Assembly: GCF_025567345.1 (NCBI RefSeq)
Contig: NZ_JAOQJS010000006.1
Span: 62,001 to 126,000 of the forward strand
From: Coprococcus ammoniilyticus
Lineage (GTDB): Bacteria > Bacillota > Clostridia > Lachnospirales > Lachnospiraceae
Reading direction: 5' to 3'
DNA length: 64,000 bases
Within the stretch, counting starts at the first letter, position 1, and every line of letters starts with the position of its first letter. Below the pieces are notes generated by a model. The model worked only from the letters and a program-made list of their open reading frames with translations, searched no databases and was not told the origin of the DNA. Both the position numbers and the translations under genes were made by a program. This document shows positions 7,004-13,195 of the stretch, piece by piece.

Positions 7004-7686
7004 AAAAAATAATGTGGATAGTAGCAATGATACCAGTTGTAGTTACAAGTGTTGTACTACAGTTTATGCCTGATATTATACCTATGCATCATGACTTGGA
7101 GGGAAACACTGACAGATGGGGAAGTAAAACAGAAAGCTTTATTTTTCCGGTAATTATTTTGTTTATTACACTGTTTTGGCACTTGCTAATCTATGTGTTT
7201 GAGAAAAAATCAAAAAATGCAAATACAGAAAAGGAACAGATGGAAGCAAAATCTTCTGCAAAGGTATTATGTGTTGTAGGAATTTCGCAAGCAATCATGT
7301 TCGGGATTATGCATTATTTTATTCTTTATTCTTCTTGGATACAGGCAAATGCAGGTGGTGAACATGCGGTTATTGACATTGCAAAAGTTTCATGTATTTT
7401 GTGTGGTATTATATTTATTGTATTAGGAAATTTTATGACAAAGGCAAAACGAAATGCAGTAGTGGGAGTTCGAACCGTTTGGAGTATGCACAATGATAAT
7501 ACATGGAGAAAGAGTAACCGCTTTGGTGCAATATGTATTATTATTACGGGGTTATTGACTATCATTACAACCGTATTTACAAGTGGGATGACTGGCACAA
7601 TCTTTATGTTGATTTATTTATTATTAGCAACAATTGTAACTGTGGTATACTCAAAAAAGATATATGATAAGGAAATAGAAAAATAA
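7000..7686 (+). CDS. SdpI/YfhL-family immunity membrane protein
   Basis: A 228-residue polytopic membrane protein. The N-terminal part (IPVVVTSVVLQFMPDIIPMHHDLEGNTDRWGSK) is a DUF1648-type segment, and the second half carries the SdpI signature (LGNFMTKAKRNAVVGVRTVWSMHNDNTWRKSNRFGA). About six membrane helices are visible. In Bacillus SdpI protects against the SdpC peptide toxin and signals to SdpR; here no toxin gene is adjacent, so it may defend against peptides of competitors. It is translationally coupled to the repressor gene. Confidence 0.88.
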   Translation: MKKIMWIVAMIPVVVTSVVLQFMPDIIPMHHDLEGNTDRWGSKTESFIFPVIILFITLFWHLLIYVFEKKSKNANTEKEQMEAKSSAKVLCVVGISQAIMFGIMHYFILYSSWIQANAGGEHAVIDIAKVSCILCGIIFIVLGNFMTKAKRNAVVGVRTVWSMHNDNTWRKSNRFGAICIIITGLLTIITTVFTSGMTGTIFMLIYLLLATIVTVVYSKKIYDKEIEK

Positions 7687-7710
7687 TTTGTATCTTTATG
7701 CGAGAGGGTG

Positions 7711-7722
7711 AAATTCCAGTCT
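7711..7722 (+). repeat. Module-border motif, variant copy (AAATTCCAGTCT)
   Basis: One mismatch to AAATTCCAGTTT, 24 bases after the sdpI-like stop and nine bases before the long inverted repeat that ends the relaxase gene. Confidence 0.6.
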
Positions 7723-7730
7723 TTACGGAG

Positions 7731-7777
7731 AGATAACAAACGAATGGGAGGCAATTGCCTCCTTTCGTTTGTTATCT
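7731..7777. repeat. 47-bp inverted repeat over the relaxase stop codon
   Basis: AGATAACAAACGAA (7731-7744) pairs with TTCGTTTGTTATCT (7764-7777); between them sits the perfect 16-base palindrome GGAGGCAATTGCCTCC (7747-7762). The only unpaired bases are TG and T at the junctions. The relaxase stop (complement of 7772-7774) lies inside one arm. It may end relaxase transcription, although no good T run follows on that strand. Confidence 0.85.
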
Positions 7778-9298
7778 ACTCCTTCCACGGTTTGGTGGAG
7801 AATATGGTCTTGTTAACTCTCGCTCCCTAATGTCCTGTTTCTTAGATTTAAGCCTATCGTGTAGAGACTGCGGCTTTTCTCCATACCGTTGTTTCCAATT
7901 CTTAAGGCTGTCCTGATAATCCCCATAAGCTGTCTCTGCCTTATGAAATGCCTTGTAGAAGGCTTCCACATTCGGATACCCGTATTCCTTTACGATATGA
8001 GATAAGCGGACTTTCATTCTTGCAATCCGTTCCTCCAATCCGGCTATCTCCGTTGAAAGCTCGGAACGCCTTTTTGCTTTGAAGATACCTTTGCTGTCGG
8101 ACAGTTCAATTTCAAGGTCACTTCGCTGTTTCTCGAGTGCAAAAATTGCTTTATTCTGTTCCTGCAGCTTTTGATAAATCTCGCATAAGTGCTTGTAAGA
8201 AACTGCTTCCGTTGATGGCTGCGGTCTTGGCGGTATGGCAGGCTTTGGTGTATCTGCCTGCTTTCTGCTTTCTTCTGGTACAGCTTTCTGCTCTTTGAAA
8301 TCTGTGTTCTCCGGTCTTGCTTCAAGCTCTTTGGAAATTACTTTATCTGCAAGCTCCAGAGTTTTGAGAAATACTTTGGAGATTAACAGTTCTAATACTG
8401 CAATGGCAGTACCGATAATGGAAGATAACAGATTCGGTCTGTTTCCGTAAAGCCATACGGATTCCACAATCTTGTCCGTTATCCGTTCCTTTTTTATCTG
8501 CATGATTTCTGACTTGGAAACACCCGTTACAATCGCTCTGTCAACCGTCTGATTCCACAAGGTGCGTTTACTGTTGTTTGCCTCAATCTCGGCGGCTTTC
8601 GGATTGTTCTTACCAATCTTTTTGGTGGCAAGATACATACCGCCACGCTCAAAAACTTCTAACCGCTGGCTTTTATCCCGCACATACTGATTGATAAGAT
8701 TGGTATAATCCTGCTTGACGGTATCAAGGAAATTTTCAGCCTTGAAGTGTTTATCCTTAATGGAGAAAATCTGTCTTTCGTATACCTCACCTTTGTGAAT
8801 CACCTTACACCTTTTACGGATATTTCCTTCTTCATCAAGTATCTCTTTCTTGGTGCGTACATGATTTCCCTTTTCGTCATAGAACATATTGCGGGTGGCA
8901 ACCTTTTCTATGGGCTGTTCCAAGAGTGTACGCTCCGAAAAAATGAGATGGATGTGATAGTTGGTTTTCCGCTTATTGTGATGCAGGGCTGCGATACAGT
9001 CCGTTCCGTAAGTCTGTCTGAAATGGTCTGTAAATATCTGCAACAGTCTGTCTGGAGGATACTCCGTAAAAGATTCCGGCAGGGCTATGATCAATTCCCT
9101 TGCCTCAATACATTTCCCCTCCGTACCGTTTTTTTTAAATTCTGCCTGATTATATTTTGCAAGGTCAGTCCAAAAATTACGGTCTGTGGTTTCATATACC
9201 GCATACAGATTTTCCTGCTTCTTTGGGCTTGAAATATAATAAATTCTTCCCCGGACATTGTGGAGCTTCGTCATCTGAATAAATGAATTTCTTGGCAT
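7772..9298 (-). CDS. MobA/MobL-family relaxase
   Basis: A 508-residue protein on the minus strand. The start at 9298 (MPRNSFIQMTKL) is chosen because GGAGG lies six bases upstream; an in-frame Met nine codons earlier has no such site. The N-terminal third is a rolling-circle relaxase domain with the metal-binding HxH (His115, His117 in NYHIHLIF) and TDRNFW early on. The C-terminal half is a Pro-rich linker (KPAIPPRPQP) and a coiled-coil region (about 370-450). It should nick at oriT, most likely in the inverted-repeat region 9378-9490 directly upstream, and pilot the strand into a recipient using a helper element's pore. Confidence 0.9.
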   Translation of the reverse strand: MPRNSFIQMTKLHNVRGRIYYISSPKKQENLYAVYETTDRNFWTDLAKYNQAEFKKNGTEGKCIEARELIIALPESFTEYPPDRLLQIFTDHFRQTYGTDCIAALHHNKRKTNYHIHLIFSERTLLEQPIEKVATRNMFYDEKGNHVRTKKEILDEEGNIRKRCKVIHKGEVYERQIFSIKDKHFKAENFLDTVKQDYTNLINQYVRDKSQRLEVFERGGMYLATKKIGKNNPKAAEIEANNSKRTLWNQTVDRAIVTGVSKSEIMQIKKERITDKIVESVWLYGNRPNLLSSIIGTAIAVLELLISKVFLKTLELADKVISKELEARPENTDFKEQKAVPEESRKQADTPKPAIPPRPQPSTEAVSYKHLCEIYQKLQEQNKAIFALEKQRSDLEIELSDSKGIFKAKRRSELSTEIAGLEERIARMKVRLSHIVKEYGYPNVEAFYKAFHKAETAYGDYQDSLKNWKQRYGEKPQSLHDRLKSKKQDIRERELTRPYSPPNRGRSR

Positions 9299-9377
9299 GT
9301 GCTTCCTCCTTTCCGTATCTGCCAAGTACGAAGCTGCAAGAAATGAGGATGGGAAACTTTCTAATGTGAAAGTGAGT

Positions 9378-9490
9378 AGGCTACATAGGTAGCCTGTCTA
9401 CGAACATATCCGCCTGTCGGCGAAAAGCTCCCAGCAGGGCGAAATACACAGAGTACAAATCGTAAGATTTGTGCGAGGGGTGTATTTCGC
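9378..9490. other. Candidate oriT: cluster of inverted repeats
   Basis: The 350-base interval between relaxase and xis (9299-9649) has no gene but three stem-loops in a row: AGGCTAC-ATAG-GTAGCCT (9378-9395), CGCC-TGTC-GGCG (9411-9422), and a nested pair, GCGAAATACAC (9439-9449) with GTGTATTTCGC (9480-9490) enclosing ACAAATC-GTAA-GATTTGT (9455-9472). Position immediately upstream of a MobA relaxase is where oriT is normally found. The rest of the interval shows nothing I can name. Confidence 0.65.
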
Positions 9491-9649
9491 TCTCAAACGC
9501 CGAGGGCTTGTATAAAAAAGTTTCTTCCCCACTTCTTAAATTTCCGGTTGTATCTTAGAGGAAGCACATGGTATAATCTATTTGCGTGTAGGTATATCAT
9601 GGCTTCGGTCAGATACATACCTTAGGGATGGTCTTAGGACTGTCCCTAT

Positions 9650-9880
9650 TTAATTTGTCACATTTCTTGTGACAGCTCTGACATTTCCTTTGTCCCTTAA
9701 GTCCCTGCCTTCATTGGCGGTCATGAACTTTTCAAGCATATCCGTTTTGATAAGGACTTTCCGTCCTACCTTCAATACCGGAAGCTTTTTCCATTCTACC
9801 AGTTTCCGCAGGGTATTTCTGCCGATACCCGTATAGTCGGCAGCTTCCTCAATGGACAGTGCAATCTTCACTTCTGTCAT
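9650..9880 (-). CDS. xis: Excisionase, Tn916 Xis-like
   Basis: A 76-residue winged-helix protein (LSIEEAADYTGIGRNTLRKLVEWKKLPVLKVGRKVLIKTDMLEKFM) of the MerR-like/Xis type used by Tn916-family elements as the directionality factor for the tyrosine integrase. The start has AGGAGG at good spacing. It is transcribed away from the Xre and integrase genes from its own promoter at 9929-9957. Confidence 0.85.
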   Translation of the reverse strand: MTEVKIALSIEEAADYTGIGRNTLRKLVEWKKLPVLKVGRKVLIKTDMLEKFMTANEGRDLRDKGNVRAVTRNVTN

Positions 9881-9897
9881 TAAAACACCTCCTCTTG

Positions 9898-9914
9898 AAT
9901 TGCATAATGCAATT
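9898..9914. promoter_or_regulatory. Operator palindrome in the xis leader
   Basis: AATTGCAT-A-ATGCAATT, a perfect 17-base palindrome located between the xis -10 box and its start codon. It shares the TTGCAT...TGCAA core with 9989-10001. Confidence 0.7.
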
Positions 9915-9928
9915 TTGTAACTATGCCT

Positions 9929-9957
9929 ACTATATAACTTTTATATCTTCTTGTCAA
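9929..9957 (-). promoter_or_regulatory. xis promoter
   Basis: On the minus strand TTGACA (complement of 9952-9957), a 17-base spacer and TATAGT (complement of 9929-9934). Confidence 0.75.
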
Positions 9958-9988
9958 GCGTTACGAAATTTTAAAAGTAATTATTAAC

Positions 9989-10024
9989 TTGCATATTGCA
10001 ATGCTGCTTTTACTGTGTTATACT
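9989..10024 (+). promoter_or_regulatory. Promoter of the Xre gene with overlapping operator
   Basis: TTGCAA (9996-10001), 17 bases and TATACT (10019-10024) form the promoter. The palindrome TTGCA-TAT-TGCAA (9989-10001) covers the -35 box, so a bound repressor would exclude polymerase. Confidence 0.7.
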
Positions 10025-10055
10025 TTAGCCATACCGAAAAAGGAGGCGTATCAGA

Positions 10056-10676
10056 ATGAAAGATAAAGAATTACGCAAGTTAATCGGTAGCAGGGCAAAA
10101 CAACGCAGACTGGAATTAGGTGTCAACCAGCCTTATATAGCAGAAAAGATGGGAGTTACCGCTTCCACCATACAGCGGTATGAGGCAGGAACGATTGACA
10201 ACACCAAGAAGCTTGTTCTGGATGGTCTGTCGGAAGCACTTCATGTATCAGTGGAGTGGCTGAAGGGCGAGACGGAAGAAATGACAAGTGATGTTACGGA
10301 TAAAAGGGAATTACAGATTCGTGATACCATGACTTCCATTCTCTCCAAACTGCCTTATGATATGAAGGCAGACGAAGCGGATTTTTCCAAAGATTTACTG
10401 CTGCTGATGTTGAAGGAATACGAATTATTCGTTGATTCCTTTCAATATGCCTGTAAGAATTTTAAAGGGAATACGGAAGATGCCACAATTGCAAAAGTAA
10501 TGGGGTTTGAATCCAATCAGGAATATAATGAGATTATGTTCCTTAGGGAAATCACCCATACGGTAAACGCACTGAACGACATGGGCGACATTGTAAGGCT
10601 CTATTCCAAGAATCCCGAAACGGCAGCCGTAAGGCTTGCAAATCTTCTTTCAGAGAAAGACTCCGAACCGGTATAG
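10056..10676 (+). CDS. Xre-family element regulator
   Basis: A 206-residue protein with an N-terminal Cro/C1-type helix-turn-helix (IGSRAKQRRLELGVNQPYIAEKMGVTASTIQRYEAGTI, residues about 9-60) and a longer C-terminal region of no family I can name. It sits between divergent xis and the integrase gene. The TTGCAT/TGCAA palindromes on both sides of the divergent promoter region (9898-9914, 9989-10001) are its probable targets, making it a switch between quiescence and excision. GGAGG is suitably placed before the start. Confidence 0.82.
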   Translation: MKDKELRKLIGSRAKQRRLELGVNQPYIAEKMGVTASTIQRYEAGTIDNTKKLVLDGLSEALHVSVEWLKGETEEMTSDVTDKRELQIRDTMTSILSKLPYDMKADEADFSKDLLLLMLKEYELFVDSFQYACKNFKGNTEDATIAKVMGFESNQEYNEIMFLREITHTVNALNDMGDIVRLYSKNPETAAVRLANLLSEKDSEPV

Positions 10677-10760
10677 ATTAGACAACCGGAGTTATGATAT
10701 ACTTACACGCAGAAAGCATTTCATCAGTTCCGATTGTCGATATCGAAAGGAGTAACGATT

Positions 10761-12059
10761 ATGGCAAAAGGTTCTGTAAGAAAGAAAGGCAAGAAATGGT
10801 ACTACCGCTTCTATGTGGAAGATGCAAGCGGTAATCTGGTGCAGAAGGAATTTGCAGGTACGGAAAACAAAAGCGAGACGGAAAAGCTGTTGAGGCAGGC
10901 AATGGAGGATTATGAAGCCAAGCGGTTTGTTGCAAAGGCTGAAAACATCACACTCGGAGAGTTGCTTGACCTGTGGGCTGAGGAAGAATTAAAGACAGGC
11001 ACATTGAGTAATGGAACGGTTGGCAATTATCTTCAGACAATTGGGAGAATCAAACAACACCCTATCAGCAAAAGGAAACTGAAAACGGTGACTTCGGTAC
11101 ACCTGCAGGAGTTTATGGATTTGCTCTCATTTGGAGGCACTGTGGGAGATTTTATATCAAAAGGATATTCCATTGATTATGTAAGGTCATTTTCAGCAGT
11201 ATTGCAACAGTCATTCCGGTTTGCGGTATTTCCGAAACAGTTTATTACCTTCAATCCAATGCAGTATGTGGTGATGAGGCATAAAAAGGAAGAAACAGAT
11301 TTGTTTGCGGATGAAACAGCCACAGACAGAGACAAGGTTAAACCGCTTTCCTTTGAAATGTACCGGAAACTGATTGAACAGCTTGGAAAACGAAGTGGGG
11401 ATGCGATTCTTCCGGTTCAGATAGCATACTTTACAGGTCTCAGACTTGGAGAGGTAGCAGGTCTGACATGGCAGGATATCAACCTTGAAGAACAGTATCT
11501 CACTGTACGCAGGAGCATCCGCTACAATGGTGCTACCCATAAGCACGAAATCGGTCCGACAAAGTGGAAAAAGATCAGGGTTGTTGACTTTGGCGATACC
11601 CTCGCAGATATTTTGAGGAATGCAAAAAAGGAACAGCACAAAAACCGTTTTCAGTATGGGGAACTCTACCAGCGGAATTTTTACAGAGAAGTAATGGAAA
11701 AGAATCGGGTGCATTACGAGTATTATCATTTGGGAATGACAGAGAATGTGCCGGAAGATTACACCGAAATCTTCTTTGTATGCTTAAGGGAGGATGGTTG
11801 TCTGGAACTTCCGGCAACCATAGAAACAGCCTGCCGGACAGCAGGAAGAAAAGTACCGGAGCTTGAAGGTTTCCATTTCCACACACTGAGGCATACCTAC
11901 ACGACAAACCTCTTATCCAACGGGGCTCAGCCTAAGGATGTGCAGGAACTGTTAGGACACTCAGACGTGAGTACCACCATGAATGTCTATGCCCATGCTA
12001 CAAGGGAAGCAAAGCGGACTTCCGCAAGACTTCTTGATAAAGTGGCAGGCAACGATTAA
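10761..12059 (+). CDS. int: Tyrosine recombinase / integrase (Tn916 type)
   Basis: A 432-residue site-specific recombinase. Start 10761 (MAKGSVRKKGKKWYYRF) follows GAAAGGAG; the open frame further left lacks a ribosome site. The N-terminal arm-binding domain is followed by a SAM-like core-binding domain (about 65-160) and the catalytic domain with Arg228 (FTGLRLGE), His374/Arg377 (FHTLRHTY), His400 (ELLGHSD) and nucleophile Tyr410 (TMNVYAHA). It integrates and excises the element together with Xis. The gene is the last before the proposed right end. Confidence 0.95.
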   Translation: MAKGSVRKKGKKWYYRFYVEDASGNLVQKEFAGTENKSETEKLLRQAMEDYEAKRFVAKAENITLGELLDLWAEEELKTGTLSNGTVGNYLQTIGRIKQHPISKRKLKTVTSVHLQEFMDLLSFGGTVGDFISKGYSIDYVRSFSAVLQQSFRFAVFPKQFITFNPMQYVVMRHKKEETDLFADETATDRDKVKPLSFEMYRKLIEQLGKRSGDAILPVQIAYFTGLRLGEVAGLTWQDINLEEQYLTVRRSIRYNGATHKHEIGPTKWKKIRVVDFGDTLADILRNAKKEQHKNRFQYGELYQRNFYREVMEKNRVHYEYYHLGMTENVPEDYTEIFFVCLREDGCLELPATIETACRTAGRKVPELEGFHFHTLRHTYTTNLLSNGAQPKDVQELLGHSDVSTTMNVYAHATREAKRTSARLLDKVAGND

Positions 12060-12075
12060 ACAACTGAATAATGAA

Positions 12076-12161
12076 TTTTCCCTTGTAATTATCCCATAAG
12101 GGCAAAAACAAGGGAAAAGGATACATATATAGAATTTTCAATGGCGGGAAGCCTTGAAAAT
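12076..12161. other. Candidate right end of the mobilisable element
   Basis: TTTTCCCTTGT (12076-12086) pairs with ACAAGGGAAAA (12108-12118), followed by AATGGCGGGAAG (12140-12151) and CCTTGAAAAT (12152-12161). The left interval 6026-6180 contains the same words (CCCTTGT hairpin, AAGGGCAAAA, AATGGCAGGAAG, CCTTGAAAAT). The hairpin also probably terminates int transcription. The attachment role is inferred. Confidence 0.4.
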
Positions 12162-12227
12162 AGGGGAAAGTTAAGAGAGTTAATAGATAAATTCAAGTTT
12201 GTAGGGAACAACAGCTAAGACAATTTT

Positions 12228-12280
12228 ATAATAAAACAGCGTCAGAGCATTTATGTGTAAAAGCATGAATGCTCTTTTTT
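12228..12280 (+). repeat. Hairpin repeat A with terminator (partner 21576-21630)
   Basis: The line ACAGCGTCAGAGCATTTATG (12236-12255) is repeated near 21584 with one change. AGAGCATT (12244-12251) pairs with AATGCTCT (12268-12275) and is followed by a T run, giving an intrinsic terminator. I associate this element with the leader of conjugative modules in Lachnospiraceae, from memory. Confidence 0.6.
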
Positions 12281-12463
12281 GTCCTTTCATGGACAAAGAA
12301 CAAGAAAGCAGTATCAACATGGTTCATCGACATCATAATCAAGGTTATGGGAATCCTCATTACGATAGTTCTCTATTCAAGGATGATATCCATATATCTG
12401 CACTGTGCGGTGGCACCTCTGCCCATGGCGACAGTCACCAATCACCATATGGCAAGAAGTTAA
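12269..12463 (+). pseudogene. Possible conjugation membrane-protein fragment
   Basis: A 64-codon frame overlapping the terminator. Its centre (WFIDIIIKVMGILITIVLYSRMISIYLHCAVAPLPMAT) is hydrophobic and has the flavour of TrbL/VirB6-like proteins near conserved LHxxxxPLP motifs. It has no proper start or ribosome site. I read it as debris of a conjugative element; the family call is weak. Nothing else is seen between 12162 and 12477. Confidence 0.3.
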
Positions 12464-12477
12464 TTTAATGTTGTATG

Positions 12478-12518
12478 GTGATGTAATCACGGAAAACAAA
12501 TGAAATTAAGACTATAAT
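12478..12518 (+). promoter_or_regulatory. Promoter region of the trxA operon with Crp/Fnr-like palindrome
   Basis: TATAAT (12513-12518) has no good -35 box. The palindrome GTGAT-GTA-ATCAC (12478-12490) is centred about 41 bases upstream of the expected start site, the position used by class II Crp/Fnr activators. The Crp/Fnr-type regulator at 15009-15668 is a candidate binder. Confidence 0.5.
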
Positions 12519-12555
12519 AAAGCTACAAAAAGAAAAAGATAAGGAGGACTGTAAA

Positions 12556-12861
12556 ATGTCTGCTATTAATATCAATAAAAATAATTTTGAGAACGAAGTA
12601 CTGAATTCCGATAAAACCGTTCTTTTAGATTTTTGGGCATCTTGGTGTGCGCCTTGCCGTATGGTAGTACCTATTGTAGAGGAGATTGCAGGTGAGCGTA
12701 GGGATATTAAAGTTGGAAAGATTAATGTAGATGAAGAGCCTGAACTGGCAAATAAGTTCAGTATTATGAGCATTCCGACTTTAGTGGTTATGAAGAATGG
12801 GAAGATTGTACAGCAGGTTTCAGGGGCGAGATCTAAGAATGCGATTTTAGAAATGCTTTAG
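12556..12861 (+). CDS. trxA: Thioredoxin
   Basis: A 101-residue thioredoxin with the active-site motif WCAPC (about residues 30-34), the cis-proline stretch MSIPT and KNGKIV. It reduces protein disulfides and supports peroxiredoxins in the cytoplasm. The variant CAPC instead of CGPC is common in clostridial thioredoxins. AAGGAGG precedes the start. It leads an operon with a rhodanese and a CoA-disulfide reductase (12 and 1 base gaps). No dedicated thioredoxin reductase is adjacent. Confidence 0.95.
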   Translation: MSAININKNNFENEVLNSDKTVLLDFWASWCAPCRMVVPIVEEIAGERRDIKVGKINVDEEPELANKFSIMSIPTLVVMKNGKIVQQVSGARSKNAILEML

Positions 12862-12873
12862 AGAGGTGTGCTA

Positions 12874-13194
12874 ATGGGATTTTTTAATTTCTTTAAACAG
12901 TCGAATATTAATCAAGGCATAGAAGAATATAAAAGGACTGCTGGTGCAGTTCTGCTGGATGTCCGTACTCCGCAGGAATATCAGGAAGGACATATACCAG
13001 AAAGTAAAAATGTGCCGTTGCAGCAACTAGACAATATTGTTTCTGTAGCGAAGAATAAGGATATCCCTCTGTTTGTATACTGTTATTCCGGTTCCCGGAG
13101 CCGTCAGGCAACTGGGATGTTGCAACGAATGGGATATTCTAAAGTAAATAATATCGGTGGCATTGCAGCTTACTCAGGAAAGGTGGAAAAATAA
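12874..13194 (+). CDS. Rhodanese-like sulfurtransferase
   Basis: A 106-residue single-domain rhodanese (AVLLDVRTPQEYQEGHIPESKNVPL, FVYCYSGSRSRQATGML) with the catalytic Cys in the YCYSGSRS loop. The ATG at 12874 is chosen since GAGAGG lies eight bases upstream. It transfers sulfane sulfur or polysulfide groups. Tight placement between thioredoxin and CoA-disulfide reductase suggests a route for persulfide and low-molecular-weight disulfide reduction. No signal peptide, so cytoplasmic. Confidence 0.9.
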   Translation: MGFFNFFKQSNINQGIEEYKRTAGAVLLDVRTPQEYQEGHIPESKNVPLQQLDNIVSVAKNKDIPLFVYCYSGSRSRQATGMLQRMGYSKVNNIGGIAAYSGKVEK

Positions 13195-13195
13195 G

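Larger units (their letters stand above)
6026..12161. mobile_element. Candidate integrative mobilisable element (IME)
   Basis: The segment carries relaxase, oriT-like repeats, excisionase, Xre regulator and tyrosine integrase, with the integrase gene at one end, plus DUF6061 and SdpR/SdpI-like cargo. It lacks any mating-pore or VirD4 gene, so it would be mobilised by a helper. The ends are inferred from the repeated word CCTTGAAAAT (6026-6035 and 12152-12161) and similar hairpins; ten bases is short and the flanking order is not identical, so the limits are tentative. Confidence 0.5.

Noticed and set aside
8747..9232. 161-codon plus-strand frame over the relaxase
   Set aside because: Shadow of the relaxase gene, which has clear family motifs and a ribosome site.
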